From the NCBI RefSeq assembly GCF_009745985.1, contig NZ_WFIX01000175.1, positions 1 to 64,000 of the forward strand: 64,000 bases of DNA, given 5' to 3'. Position 1 is the first letter of the stretch; every line of letters begins with the position of its first letter. The position numbers and the translations under genes are program-made. This document shows, in pieces, positions 51,410 to 60,431 of the stretch. The stretch is from Microbacterium karelineae (GTDB taxonomy: Bacteria; Actinomycetota; Actinomycetes; Actinomycetales; Microbacteriaceae). The notes under the pieces are model-generated. The model made no database searches. It worked only from the letters and a program-made list of their open reading frames with translations, and was not told where the DNA came from.

Positions 51410-52461
51410 TGGATCTCCCAGAAGCTCGGTCCGACGGGCTCCGTGAAGTCGCTCTTGGCGATCAGGTAGCCCTCGTCGTCGACGGTGATCGGCAGCTGCG
51501 GCAGCGGACGGGACGCGGGGCCGAAGACCACCTTGGCCTCGTCGGAGACGTCGAACTGCGACTGGTGACAGGGGCACAGGAGGTGGTGCGTGTGCTGCTC
51601 GTAGAGCGCCACGGGACATCCGACATGCGTGCAGACCTTCGAGTACGCGACGATGCCGTCGTACGACCAGTCCTTGCGCTCCTCACGCTCGGTGATCTGC
51701 TCGGGTCGCATGCGCACCATGAGCACCATCGCCTTGGCCTTCTCGTTGAGGAAGCCATCGTCGTGGGAGACGTCGAGCAGCGTCTCGGGGATCACGTGGA
51801 ACGCGGATCCGAGGGTCACGTCGCTCGCCTTGATTCGGGTGCCGGAGGGGTCGCGCGTGAGGTGCACGCCCTCGTCCCATGTCGTCTGCTTCAGCAGGGC
51901 GACAGGATCCTTGCCGTCGTTGGGCGCGAGGCCGCGGAACAGCGTGATTCCGGGGAGGATCGAGGCGGCGAGCGCGGCGAAGAGGGAGTTGCGGATCATC
52001 TTGCGACGCCCGAAGCCCGACTCTTCGTTCGCCGTCTCGAACTCCTTCACGACGTGGGCGCGCGTCTCCTCGGAGCCGCGGGTCGCGTGGCGCTCCTCGA
52101 CGTACTCCTTGTCGCTCATGATCGACTTCGACCAGTGGATCGCGCCGACGCCGATCGCGAGCAGCGCGAAGGCGATTCCGAGGCCGATGTACATGTTGTT
52201 GTTGCGGATCGAGGTGAACTCCATGTCCTCGATCGGGAACAGCATGTACGCGGCGACGGCCCAGATGCTGGCCGCCACCGACAGGTAGAACAGCGTGTAG
52301 ACCGTGCGCTCCGCGGCCTTGTCGGCCTTCGGGTCCTTGTCGGTGATGCGCTCGCGGTGCGGGGGGAGCCCCGGGTTCTGCACCGCGTCATCGATCGAGA
52401 CGGCGAGGCCCGAGGAAGGCGTGTTCGCCTTCTCGGTGACCTGCGAATCGTCGTGTGCCAT
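51406..52461 (-). CDS. qcrA: Rieske iron-sulfur subunit of the bcc complex
   Basis: 351-aa protein with three transmembrane helices, the actinobacterial form. The 2Fe-2S ligands are CTHVGC and CPCHQS near the C-terminus (about residues 281 and 300). It passes electrons from menaquinol to the c-type hemes. ATG at 52461 is preferred because AAGGAG lies four bases ahead. An in-frame ATG at 52494 would add MSNEEDVTRST, but lacks a ribosome-binding site and lies two bases after the qcrC stop. Confidence 0.95.
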   Translation of the reverse strand: MAHDDSQVTEKANTPSSGLAVSIDDAVQNPGLPPHRERITDKDPKADKAAERTVYTLFYLSVAASIWAVAAYMLFPIEDMEFTSIRNNNMYIGLGIAFALLAIGVGAIHWSKSIMSDKEYVEERHATRGSEETRAHVVKEFETANEESGFGRRKMIRNSLFAALAASILPGITLFRGLAPNDGKDPVALLKQTTWDEGVHLTRDPSGTRIKASDVTLGSAFHVIPETLLDVSHDDGFLNEKAKAMVLMVRMRPEQITEREERKDWSYDGIVAYSKVCTHVGCPVALYEQHTHHLLCPCHQSQFDVSDEAKVVFGPASRPLPQLPITVDDEGYLIAKSDFTEPVGPSFWEIH

Positions 52462-52496
52462 CGTGCTCCTTGTCACGTCCTCTTCGTTCGACATGC

Positions 52497-53303
52497 TCAG
52501 TTCGACTTCGCCGTGATCCAGACGGCGACTCCGATGAGGCCGCCGATGCCGAAGATCCAGATGAAGAGGCCCTCGGACACCGGTCCGAGCGCGCCGAGCG
52601 TGAAGCCGCCGGGCGCCTGCGCCTCCTGCTGGTAGAGGAGCGCCGACACGATGTCGCGCTTGTCCTCTTCGCTGAGGTTCATGTTGTTGAACACGGGCAT
52701 GTTCTGCGGGCCCGTGACCATCGCCGCGTAGATGTTCAGCGCGGACGTGTCGTGGATGTCCGGCGCGAACTTGCCCTGCGTGAGGGCGCCGCCGGCGGCC
52801 GCGACGTTGTGGCACATCGCGCAGTTGATGCGGAACAGCTCGGCGCCGCGCGAGACGTCGCCCTCGCCGTCCAGAACGCGCTCGGACGGGTAGTCGGGGC
52901 CGGGCGCGACGGTCTGCACGTACTGGGCCATCGACTCGATCTGCACGTCCGTGAACTGGGCGGGCTTCTGGTCGGCCTGCGGGCCCTGCATCTGCATCGG
53001 CATGCGGCCGGTCGACACCTGGAACTCGACGGCGAGCGCGCCGACGCCGTTCAGCGACGGGCCCGTCTCGGTGCCCTGGAGGTTGAGGCCGTGGCAGGTG
53101 GCGCAGTTCGCCTGGAACAGCTTCTCGCCGTCCTCGACGCTGGCGGTGACCGTGGTCGACGCCGAGTCGTCGGTCGCCGCGACGGCGGCCGATGCACCCG
53201 CGTAGAGGCCGCCGGTCATCAGCAGGCCGACGGCGATGAGCGCGGCCGCGGCGAAGGGGCTGCGGCGACCGCGCGAGCGGCGCTGGGTCTTCTCTCGTGC
53301 CAT
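52497..53303 (-). CDS. qcrC: Diheme cytochrome c subunit of the bcc complex
   Basis: 268-aa protein. An N-terminal signal anchor (about 17-45) is followed by two c-type heme motifs, CATCH (about residue 66) and CAMCH (about 168), with distal Met candidates, and a C-terminal transmembrane helix (about 243-263, LFIWIFGIGGLIGVAVWI). It replaces soluble cytochrome c in actinobacteria and joins complexes III and IV. ATG at 53303 lies 22 bases past the ctaE stop. Confidence 0.96.
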   Translation of the reverse strand: MAREKTQRRSRGRRSPFAAAALIAVGLLMTGGLYAGASAAVAATDDSASTTVTASVEDGEKLFQANCATCHGLNLQGTETGPSLNGVGALAVEFQVSTGRMPMQMQGPQADQKPAQFTDVQIESMAQYVQTVAPGPDYPSERVLDGEGDVSRGAELFRINCAMCHNVAAAGGALTQGKFAPDIHDTSALNIYAAMVTGPQNMPVFNNMNLSEEDKRDIVSALLYQQEAQAPGGFTLGALGPVSEGLFIWIFGIGGLIGVAVWITAKSN

Positions 53304-53325
53304 GAGTGTGGTGTTGCTCCGCTCT

Positions 53326-53955
53326 TTACTGCAGGAAGTAGATGACGAGGAACAGGGCGATCCAGACCACGTCGACGAAGTGCCAGTAGTACGACACGAC
53401 GACCGCGGTCGTGGCCTCCTTGTGCGTGAACCGCTTGACGGCGAACGCGCGGCCCAGCGTGAGGAGGAAGGCGATGAGGCCACCCGTGACGTGCAGCGCG
53501 TGGAAGCCCGTCGTGAGGTAGAAGGCCGAGCCGTACGAGTCGCTGGAGAGCGTGACGCCCTCGGTGATGAGCTGTGCGTACTCCCAGACCTGACCGGAGA
53601 CGAAGATCGCGCCGAGCGCGAAGGTCAGCCAGAACCAGGGGATCATGCCCCACGACTTCCAGCCCTGCCCCTTGATCGTGTGAGGCTGCATGCGCTCTGC
53701 CGCCCACACGCCGAACTGGCACGTGACGGAGGAGAGCACCAGGATCACGGTGTTGATGAAGGCGAACGGCACGTTCAGGAGCGAGGTCTGCTCCTCCCAC
53801 AGCCCCGGCGAGGTGCTGCGGAGAGTGAAGTAGATGGCGAAGAGGCCCGCGAAGAACATGACCTCGGAGCCGAGCCACACGATCGTGCCGACGCTGACAG
53901 GATCAGGGCGCTTCACCGTTCTGGGCGCAGGGGCATACGTAGCTGGGGTCGTCAC
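53326..53955 (-). CDS. ctaE: Cytochrome c oxidase subunit III
   Basis: 209-aa subunit with five transmembrane helices, the short actinobacterial form. Motifs: [33 protein letters not shown], and [19 protein letters not shown] at the end. It heads the operon ctaE-qcrC-qcrA-qcrB. GTG at 53955 has no Shine-Dalgarno sequence and follows an AATAAT -10 (53962-53967) by six bases, so it is probably leaderless. It is divergent from trpD, as in mycobacteria. Confidence 0.96.
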   Translation of the reverse strand: MTTPATYAPAPRTVKRPDPVSVGTIVWLGSEVMFFAGLFAIYFTLRSTSPGLWEEQTSLLNVPFAFINTVILVLSSVTCQFGVWAAERMQPHTIKGQGWKSWGMIPWFWLTFALGAIFVSGQVWEYAQLITEGVTLSSDSYGSAFYLTTGFHALHVTGGLIAFLLTLGRAFAVKRFTHKEATTAVVVSYYWHFVDVVWIALFLVIYFLQ

Positions 53956-54124
53956 CCGTCCATTATTGCCGATGCCGGGGGGTGATCTTTGCATCTCGCG
54001 CGAAGGAAGGTGCGCCTAACCCGCTCCGAGATCCCCCTGAATGCCCCCAGGTGCGCATGGGAAAGTGCCGGTCACGCGCGGAGAACGCCGGTGACGACAG
54101 GTGTCGCGACGGGTTCGGGACGAA

Positions 54125-54163
54125 TTTCTACGCCGTGTCGAGGACGCGCGGATCCCCTAACAT
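54125..54163 (+). promoter_or_regulatory. trpD leaderless promoter and ctaC-like upstream element
   Basis: TAACAT (54158-54163) lies seven bases before the trpD ATG. TTTCTACGCCGTGTCGAG (54125-54142) matches the ctaC upstream element at 15 of 18 positions, but its inverted repeat is less perfect. It is centred near -37 for trpD and far (about 178 bases) from the ctaE start. Confidence 0.4.
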
Positions 54164-54170
54164 CGCCCCT

Positions 54171-55232
54171 ATGACGCACCCCACGTGGCCCGAGCTCCTG
54201 ACCGCTGCCGTCTCCGGGACGGACCTGACTGTGTCGCAGGCCGAGTGGGCGATGCGCCAGGTGATGCAGGGCGAGGCGACGGGGGCGCAGCTCGGGGGCC
54301 TCCTGATGGCCCTCCGCGCGAAGGGCGAGTCGGTCGAGGAGGTGATCGGCTTCCGCGACGCGATCCTCGACGCCGCCGTCCCGCTGCCGGTCGACCCACG
54401 CGTGCTCGACATCGTCGGCACGGGCGGTGACGGCTACGGCACCGTCAACATCTCGTCGACCGCATCGATCATCGTCGCGGCGACGGGGATCCCTGTCGTC
54501 AAGCACGGCAATCGCGCCGTCAGCTCGAAGACGGGGGCGTCGGACGTGCTCGGCGAGCTCGGCATCGATCTGCGGCTCCCGGCGGAGGCCGTCGCGCGCG
54601 TGCTCGACGAGGCCGGGATCACCTTCGCCTGGGCGGCCGCGTTCCACCCGGGCTTCAAGCACGCGGCGCCCGTTCGCGCCGAGCTCGGCGTCCCCACCGT
54701 GTTCAACTTCCTCGGGCCGCTCGTGAATCCGGCTCGCGCCGAGGCGAACGCCGTGGGCGTGTCCTCGCTCGCGACGGTCCCGATCATCACGGGCGTCTTC
54801 CGCACCCGCGGTGCCACGGCGCTCGTGTTCCGCGGCGAGGACGGCCTCGACGAGCTCACCACGACGGGCTACAGCCGCATCTGGCAGATCACCAACGGCG
54901 ACATGCACGAGTTCGACATCCATCCGCGCGACGTGGGCCTCGCGACGGCGACGATCGACGACCTCCTCGGGGGCACGCCGGTCGAGAACGCCGACACACT
55001 CCGGCGCACGCTCGCCGGCGAGCAGGGCCCCGTGCGCGACATCGTCCTCCTCAACGCCGCGGCAGGCATCGTCGCCTATCGGCTCTCGGAGGATCCGACG
55101 CAGGCCGATCGCAACATGATCCAGCGCCTGACGGAGGCACTCGGCGAGGCCGCCGCCGCCGTCGACGACGGCCGGGCGACCGCGAAGCTCGACGCATGGG
55201 TCGCCGCCTCGACGCTGGCCGGATCCGCCTGA
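54171..55232 (+). CDS. trpD: Anthranilate phosphoribosyltransferase
   Basis: Second step of tryptophan synthesis: joins anthranilate and PRPP. It is 353 aa. The PRPP-binding motif is DIVGTGGDGYGTVNIS (about residue 81), with KHGNRAVSSKTGASDVLGELG and FAWAAAFHPGFKHAAPVR. ATG at 54171 is seven bases after TAACAT. The other trp genes are absent; the ctaE/trpD divergent pairing is a known actinobacterial arrangement. Confidence 0.97.
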   Translation: MTHPTWPELLTAAVSGTDLTVSQAEWAMRQVMQGEATGAQLGGLLMALRAKGESVEEVIGFRDAILDAAVPLPVDPRVLDIVGTGGDGYGTVNISSTASIIVAATGIPVVKHGNRAVSSKTGASDVLGELGIDLRLPAEAVARVLDEAGITFAWAAAFHPGFKHAAPVRAELGVPTVFNFLGPLVNPARAEANAVGVSSLATVPIITGVFRTRGATALVFRGEDGLDELTTTGYSRIWQITNGDMHEFDIHPRDVGLATATIDDLLGGTPVENADTLRRTLAGEQGPVRDIVLLNAAAGIVAYRLSEDPTQADRNMIQRLTEALGEAAAAVDDGRATAKLDAWVAASTLAGSA

Positions 55233-55286
55233 CGGCCAGGGTCGGCACGTAGGATCGACGAGAAGACCACAACAGGGGGAAATCTC

Positions 55287-55853
55287 ATGGAATGGCTCGT
55301 ACCCGTCCTGATCGTCGTCGCGGTCATCGTGATCGCCGGCATCTATCTCTGGGCGACATACAACTCGCTCGTGGCGCTTGGCACGCGCGTCGACGAGGCC
55401 TGGAGTGGGATCGACGTGCAGCTGAGGCGCCGCGCGGACCTCATCCCGAACCTCATCGAGACGGTCAAGGGCTATGCGGCGCACGAGAAGGCGGTCTTCG
55501 AGAACGTCACGCGCGCTCGCGCGGAGACGCTCGGAGCGGAGGGACCCGCGCAGGCCGGCGTCGCCGAGAACCACATGCAGCAGGCGCTCAAGAGCATCTT
55601 CGCCGTCGCGGAGGCGTACCCGGCGCTGCAGGCGAGCCATAACTACCTGCAGCTGCAGAACGAGCTCGTCGACACCGAAGACAAGATCCAGGCGTCGCGG
55701 CGCTTCTACAACGGCGGCGTGCGCGAGCTGAACATCAAGATCAAGCAGTTCCCGAACAACCTCTTCTCGCGCGGCCTCGGCTTCACCGAGCGCGAGTTCT
55801 TCGAGGTCGAGGATGCGGCCTCCGTGCGGCAGCCGCCGCGCGTGCAGTTCTGA
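55287..55853 (+). CDS. LemA family protein
   Basis: 188-aa protein with one N-terminal transmembrane helix (about 3-23) and the helical LemA domain: YNSLVALGTRVDEAWSGIDVQLRRRADLIPNL, VTRARAE, and AEAYPALQASHNYLQLQNEL. The role is unclear; members are linked to membrane proteolysis or phospholipid binding. A TAGGAT -10 is at 55250-55255 and AGGGGGA precedes the ATG. Confidence 0.94.
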   Translation: MEWLVPVLIVVAVIVIAGIYLWATYNSLVALGTRVDEAWSGIDVQLRRRADLIPNLIETVKGYAAHEKAVFENVTRARAETLGAEGPAQAGVAENHMQQALKSIFAVAEAYPALQASHNYLQLQNELVDTEDKIQASRRFYNGGVRELNIKIKQFPNNLFSRGLGFTEREFFEVEDAASVRQPPRVQF

Positions 55854-55887
55854 CGCGCCGCGCGCAGCAGCACGCCGCCGCCGGGAA

Positions 55888-55893
55888 TAGACT
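55888..55893 (+). promoter_or_regulatory. -10 box of leaderless AI-2E transporter promoter
   Basis: TAGACT is followed by seven bases and ATG 55901, without a Shine-Dalgarno sequence of its own. Confidence 0.5.
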
Positions 55894-55900
55894 CGCTGAG

Positions 55901-57106
55901 ATGAGCGACAGGTCCCGGCGGCGGCGTGGTCTGTTCGGGCGTCCGGCCGAGCAGGCGCCGACGGCTCCAGCGGAGGATCCGCCGGTCGCCGATGCGGTGC
56001 CGCGCCCCCTGCGCGTCGCGGCGGCGTACGCGTGGCGCCTCCTGCTGCTGGCCGGGGTCGTCGCGCTCGGGGTGTGGCTGGTCATCCAGTTCAAGATCAT
56101 CGTCGTCCCCGTTCTCATCGCGATCCTCCTGACGGCGCTCCTCTGGCCGGCGTTCGGCTGGATGCTCGCGCGTCGCGTGCCTCGGCCCCTCGCGCTCGTC
56201 GGATCCCTCGTCGGGACGATCGCGATCGTCACAGGCCTCATCTGGCTCGTGGTCTGGCAGGTGTCGGAGCAGGCGGCGGTCGTGCGCGAGCGCGCTGTCG
56301 AGCGGTGGGGGGACCTGCAGGACTGGATCCTCTCGATCGGGGTGTTCCCCGAGGAGATCGTCACCGAGGTCGTGGGCTTCGTGACCGACTTCGTCGGCGA
56401 GCAGAGCGATGTGCTCGTCAGCGGCGCGCTGTCGATCGGGTCGACGCTGGGTCACGTCGGCGCCGGCGTCCTGCTGGCGTTCTTCACACTGATCTGCCTG
56501 CTCTTCGACGGCGAGGGGATCTGGCGGTGGACCACACGGCTGTTCCCCCAGCAGGCGCGCGTGGCGATCGATCGCGCGGCGCGCAACGGCTGGGAGACGC
56601 TCGTCAACTACGCGCGTACGCAGATGTTCGTCGCGTCGATCGACGGCATCGGCATCGGGGTCGGCGCCGCGCTGCTCGGCGTCCCGCTCGCGATCCCGAT
56701 CGGCGTGACCGTCTTCCTCGCCTCGTTCGTGCCCTTCCTCGGCGCGATCGTGTCGGGGGCTCTCGCCGTGCTGATCGCCCTCGCCTACAACGGGCCGCTC
56801 GTCGCGCTCGCGATGCTCGCGGTCGTGCTCGTGGTGCAGCAGCTCGAGAGCCACGTCCTGCAGCCGCTCGTGATGGGCGCCGCCGTCAAGGTGCACCCCC
56901 TGGCCGTCGTGCTCGTCGTGCTCGCGGGGTCGATGGCGGGCGGCATCGCCGGCGCGCTGTTTGCGGTCCCGCTGGCCGCCTTCGTGAACGTCGTGGCAGT
57001 GACGCTGTCGACGGGATCCTGGCGTACGGGCGACGTGCCTGAGAACGATCTGATCTGGAGAACCGAGCCCCGCACGATCGGGCGCGCAGACGAGGAGGAC
57101 AAATGA
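55901..57106 (+). CDS. AI-2E family transporter (PerM-like permease)
   Basis: 401-aa membrane protein with about eight helices in the AI-2E/PerM pattern: two N-terminal helices, a soluble middle segment (RERAVERWGDLQDWIL), then QMFVASIDGIGIGVGAALLGVPLAIPIGV, FVPFLGAIVSGALAVLIALA and QQLESHVLQPLVMGAAVKVHPL, the family signature. The transported substrate is uncertain; the family includes ion exporters. The end overlaps ilvA by four bases (ATGA). Confidence 0.92.
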   Translation: MSDRSRRRRGLFGRPAEQAPTAPAEDPPVADAVPRPLRVAAAYAWRLLLLAGVVALGVWLVIQFKIIVVPVLIAILLTALLWPAFGWMLARRVPRPLALVGSLVGTIAIVTGLIWLVVWQVSEQAAVVRERAVERWGDLQDWILSIGVFPEEIVTEVVGFVTDFVGEQSDVLVSGALSIGSTLGHVGAGVLLAFFTLICLLFDGEGIWRWTTRLFPQQARVAIDRAARNGWETLVNYARTQMFVASIDGIGIGVGAALLGVPLAIPIGVTVFLASFVPFLGAIVSGALAVLIALAYNGPLVALAMLAVVLVVQQLESHVLQPLVMGAAVKVHPLAVVLVVLAGSMAGGIAGALFAVPLAAFVNVVAVTLSTGSWRTGDVPENDLIWRTEPRTIGRADEEDK

Positions 57107-58338
57107 CGCACGTCGACCTGCCGACGCTGAGTGAGTTCGAGGAGGCGGCGCGGGGGCTCGCGCCGGTCATCGAGCGCACGCCCATCCAGCCGTCGCAGCA
57201 CCTGAGCGACGTCCTCGGCGAGGAGGTGATCCTCAAGCTCGAGAACCTGCAGCGCACCGGATCCTTCAAAGTGCGCGGGGCGACCCATCGCCTGTCGAGG
57301 CTCACGCCGGAGGAGCGCGCGCGGGGGGTCGTCGCCGCGTCGGCCGGAAACCACGCGCAGGGTGTGGCCCTCGCCGCGCAGCAGCTCGGCATCCCGGCCA
57401 CGATCTACATGCCGCTGGGCGTGCCGGTCCCCAAGCTCCTCGCGACCCGCGGCTATGGGGCCGAGGTCGTCCTCGAGGGCGACGCCGTCGACGTCGGCCT
57501 GCGCCTGGCCGCCGAGCATGCCGAGCGCGAGGGCGCCGTGCTGATCCACCCGTTCGACCACCGAGACATCATCGTCGGCCAGGGCACGCTCGGCCTCGAG
57601 CTGTGCGAGCAGGCAGGGGATGTCGAGACGATCGTGATGGGGATCGGCGGCGGCGGCCTGATCGCGGGCGTCGCGGCGGCCGCGAAGGCGAAGGCTGCGG
57701 CCGAGGGGCGTCAGGTGCGCATCATCGGCGTGCAGGCGGAGAACTCCGCCGCGTATCCCGTGTCGCTCGAGGCGGGCGAACCCGTCACGATCACGACGCA
57801 GCCGACGATCGCCGACGGCATCTTCGTCTCCCGACCGGGAGACGCGCCGTTCGCCATCATCCGGGAGCTCGTCGACGAGGTCGTCACCGTCAGCGACGAC
57901 GACATCGCCCGCGCGCTCCTGTCGCTGCTCGAGCGCGCGAAGCAGGTCGTCGAGCCGGCCGGCGCCGTGGGCGTCGCCGCGATCCTCGCCGGGAAGATCC
58001 GCGCGCACGGCAAGACGGCCGTCATCCTCTCCGGGGGGAACATCGACCCGCTCCTCATGCAGCGCGTCATCGCCCACGGTCTCGCCGCGGCGGGCCGCTA
58101 CATGACGATCCGGATCCCGCTCCCGGACCGGCCGGGTCAGCTCGTGCAGGTGTCCGAGCTCCTGGCCCAGACAGGCGCGAACGTCATCGAGGTGCTGCAC
58201 ACCCGCCACGGTCAGGGCATGCAGATCAGCGAGGTCGTCCTGCAGATCTCGGTCGAGACCCGTGGTGAGGAGCATCGCGCGCTCGTACTCGAGGCCCTGC
58301 GATCGGGCGGCTTCCGGCCCGACATCGTCCCCGACTGA
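57103..58338 (+). CDS. ilvA: Threonine ammonia-lyase with ACT-like domain
   Basis: PLP enzyme that converts threonine to 2-oxobutanoate for isoleucine synthesis. It is 411 aa. The PLP lysine is Lys56 (RTGSFKVRGA), AGNHAQGVALAAQQLG binds substrate, and the Gly-rich loop is GIGGGGLIAGVA. A single C-terminal regulatory ACT-like domain (about 328-405, IPLPDRPGQLVQVSELL) resembles the shorter TdcB/IlvA2 form. GGAGGA lies before the ATG, which overlaps the upstream transporter gene. Confidence 0.94.
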   Translation: MTHVDLPTLSEFEEAARGLAPVIERTPIQPSQHLSDVLGEEVILKLENLQRTGSFKVRGATHRLSRLTPEERARGVVAASAGNHAQGVALAAQQLGIPATIYMPLGVPVPKLLATRGYGAEVVLEGDAVDVGLRLAAEHAEREGAVLIHPFDHRDIIVGQGTLGLELCEQAGDVETIVMGIGGGGLIAGVAAAAKAKAAAEGRQVRIIGVQAENSAAYPVSLEAGEPVTITTQPTIADGIFVSRPGDAPFAIIRELVDEVVTVSDDDIARALLSLLERAKQVVEPAGAVGVAAILAGKIRAHGKTAVILSGGNIDPLLMQRVIAHGLAAAGRYMTIRIPLPDRPGQLVQVSELLAQTGANVIEVLHTRHGQGMQISEVVLQISVETRGEEHRALVLEALRSGGFRPDIVPD

Positions 58339-58346
58339 TCGCAGAC

Positions 58347-58384
58347 GCGACGAGGGGCCCATCGCGTGATGGGCCCCTCGTCGC
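58347..58384. terminator. Bidirectional terminator between ilvA and greA
   Basis: A perfect 17-bp stem (58347-58363 with 58368-58384) and a GCGT loop lie between two convergent stop codons. Its stem contains CGACGAGGGGC, shared with the phoH terminator at 62851. Confidence 0.9.
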
Positions 58385-58396
58385 GACTGCGGGGGA

Positions 58397-58882
58397 TCAG
58401 CCCGTGAAGGTGTCGACGGCGACGATCTCGACGGGGATGCTCTTGCCGTTCGGCGCCTCGTAGGACCCCTTGTCGCCGACCTTCATGCCGATGATCGACG
58501 AGCCGAGCGGGCTCTTCTCGCTGTAGACGTCGAGCTCGGTGCCGCCCGCGATCTCGCGGCTGCCGAGGAGGAACCGCTCCTCATCGCCGAGGATCAGCGC
58601 CGTGATGACCGTCCCGGGGCGCACCGTCCCGTCGGCCTCGGGCGCATCGCTGATCTGGGCGTCCTTGAGGATCGCGGCCAGCTGGCGGATCCGCGCCTCC
58701 TGCTTGCCCTGTTCGTCCTTGGCGGCGTGATAGCCGCCGTTCTCCTTCAAGTCGCCCTCTTCTCGGGCCGCCTCGATGCGCTTCGCGATCTCCTCGCGCC
58801 CGACGGTCGAGAGAGTCTCGAGCTCGGCGGCCAGGCGGTCGTAGGCCTCCTGGGTGAGGAAGGGCACGGTCTCATTCGACAC
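58397..58882 (-). CDS. greA: Transcription elongation factor GreA
   Basis: 161-aa factor that rescues backtracked RNA polymerase by transcript cleavage. It has an N-terminal coiled coil (LTQEAYDRLAAELETL, AREEGDLKENGGYHAAKDEQG with the tip acidic residues) and a C-terminal FKBP-like domain (SPLGSSIIGMKVGDKGSYEAPNG). GTG at 58882 is chosen because AAGGAG lies seven bases ahead; the ATG at 58888 would be too close to that site. Confidence 0.96.
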   Translation of the reverse strand: MSNETVPFLTQEAYDRLAAELETLSTVGREEIAKRIEAAREEGDLKENGGYHAAKDEQGKQEARIRQLAAILKDAQISDAPEADGTVRPGTVITALILGDEERFLLGSREIAGGTELDVYSEKSPLGSSIIGMKVGDKGSYEAPNGKSIPVEIVAVDTFTG

Positions 58883-58937
58883 GATCATTCTCCTTACACA
58901 GATCCGTGGATCCGAGAGCCAGCGTATCCGGACGAAT

Positions 58938-59330
58938 CTACCGGAGGGAGCAGCTGTTGACGTAACCTGTCGTCGCCGTGTCGACGGTCCGGACAGTGCG
59001 CGTGTAGTCGGCGCCGATCGACTCCGTCGCAGGGATCTCGACGACCTGCCACCCGACCACGCCGAAGCTCTCGTCGAGAGCCTCGAGGATGCAGACGACA
59101 TCGGATCCGCTCGTCGAGGTGATGCGGAATGACACATCGACCGTGCCGTCGCTCGTCACCTCGTACCCGAGATCGTCGGCGTCGACCTCGGCCGCGCTGC
59201 TCGCGAACACCATCCAGCCCGCGAGACCCACGATGCAGACGGCGACGATCGCCACGGCGATCCACCAGCCGCGCACGACGCCGCGGCGCGTGCGGCCGTA
59301 GCGGTCGTCGAGCTGCTCTCGGGTCGTCAC
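58938..59330 (-). CDS. DUF4307 membrane protein
   Basis: 130-aa protein: a short basic N-terminus (TTREQLDDRYGRTRRG), one transmembrane helix (about 22-44) and a small exported beta-rich domain with two cysteines (VVCILEALDE and NSCSLR at the very end) that could form a disulfide. The family is widespread in actinobacteria next to greA; its function is unknown. GTG at 59330 has GAGAGG five bases ahead; the GTG at 59336 has no room for a ribosome-binding site. Confidence 0.88.
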   Translation of the reverse strand: MTTREQLDDRYGRTRRGVVRGWWIAVAIVAVCIVGLAGWMVFASSAAEVDADDLGYEVTSDGTVDVSFRITSTSGSDVVCILEALDESFGVVGWQVVEIPATESIGADYTRTVRTVDTATTGYVNSCSLR

Positions 59331-59404
59331 GCGCACCTCTCAGGCGGGGGAGGAATAGGGTGGGGAGGTTCCACATTAACCGCCCTCACCTCGGGAGCAG
59401 CTCG

Positions 59405-59707
59405 ATGCCGACCATCTTCGTCGTCCCCACCGGCCTCGAGGAGACTCCCGTGCCCACGCCGACCGTCGACCCCGACAGCGTCACGCCCGGACCGATGGGA
59501 TTCCTGGTCGTCGCGCTCCTCGTGGTGGTCGTCGTGCTGCTCGTGCTCGACATGCTGCGCCGCGTGCGCAGGGTGCGCTACCGCGCGGAGGTGCAGGAGA
59601 TGCTCGACGCCGAGGAGGCCGCGGCACAGGCGGACGACGGCGGTGACACGCGGATCGCCGACGAGGACGCCGACGACGCGGATCCGGGGTCTACGACCCC
59701 GCGTTGA
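59405..59707 (+). CDS. Small single-helix membrane protein
   Basis: 100-aa protein, not recognised as a named family. The N-terminus is exported or periplasmic and Pro/Thr-rich (PTGLEETPVPTPTVDPD). One transmembrane helix follows (about 34-56, GFLVVALLVVVVVLLVLDML), then a basic RRVRRVRYR stretch and an acidic Asp/Glu/Ala-rich tail. GGGAG lies before the ATG and a TAGGGT -10 at 59356-59361. Its 3' end overlaps trhA tail to tail by 17 bases. Confidence 0.8.
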   Translation: MPTIFVVPTGLEETPVPTPTVDPDSVTPGPMGFLVVALLVVVVVLLVLDMLRRVRRVRYRAEVQEMLDAEEAAAQADDGGDTRIADEDADDADPGSTTPR

Positions 59708-60425
59708 ACGCGGGGTCGAGCGCGATCAGCAGGGACCCCGCCCAGTGGCACAGGAACGCGAGGACCGTGCACACATGGAAGATCTCGTGGAACCCGAAGT
59801 GGCTCGGCCATGGGTTGGGGCGCTTGAGCGCGTAGACGACCGCGCCCACCGAGTAGAGCACGCCGCCGACGATGACGAGCACCATCATCGCGAGGTTCGC
59901 GGCGAGCAGGTCCGGCATGTACATGACCGCCGCCCAGCCGAGCACGAGGTAGAGCGCGACGTACAGCCAGCGCGGCGCGCCGATCCACAGCACGCGGAAG
60001 AGGATGCCGAGTGCGGCTCCCGCCCACACGAGGCAGAGGAGGATCACGCCCTTCTCCGGCGGGAGCGCGAGGACGCCGATCGGCGTGTACGTGCCGGCGA
60101 TCAGCAGCAGGATGTTGGCGTGATCGATGCGCTTGAGCACGCCCTTGACCCGCGGACCCCAGTGGAACCGGTGATAGACGGCGGAGTTCCCGAACAGCAG
60201 CAGCGACGACAGCACGAAGACGGCTGACGCCCACTTGGCCGGGGCGCCCTGCGCGAGGCTGATCAGGACGATGCCTGCCACGAGGGCGACGGGCGCGGTC
60301 CCGGCGTGGATCCAGCCGCGCCAACTCGGTTTCACCTCGGCCGGAACGGCCGCGTCGGCCTCGATGAGGGGGAGCCGGGGCATCTGAGCACCGTCGTCGG
60401 AGGGCGACGTCTCGGGCGAGGTCAT
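59691..60425 (-). CDS. TrhA/hemolysin III (PAQR) family membrane protein
   Basis: 244-aa protein with seven predicted helices. The three conserved PAQR/hemolysin III motifs are NSAVYHRFHW, RIDHANI and FGFHEIFHV, whose Ser, Asp and His residues bind a metal. Family members act on membrane energetics or lipid; hemolysis is doubtful. ATG at 60425 follows TAGGCT (60432-60437) by six bases, so it is probably leaderless. It diverges from the prenyl transferase gene. Confidence 0.92.
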   Translation of the reverse strand: MTSPETSPSDDGAQMPRLPLIEADAAVPAEVKPSWRGWIHAGTAPVALVAGIVLISLAQGAPAKWASAVFVLSSLLLFGNSAVYHRFHWGPRVKGVLKRIDHANILLLIAGTYTPIGVLALPPEKGVILLCLVWAGAALGILFRVLWIGAPRWLYVALYLVLGWAAVMYMPDLLAANLAMMVLVIVGGVLYSVGAVVYALKRPNPWPSHFGFHEIFHVCTVLAFLCHWAGSLLIALDPAFNAGS

Positions 60426-60431
60426 CCGCCG

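Noticed and set aside
53998-54030. DtxR/IdeR iron box between ctaE and trpD
   Set aside because: Only one short TTAGGC-like half is present on the minus strand; the second half of the palindrome is missing.
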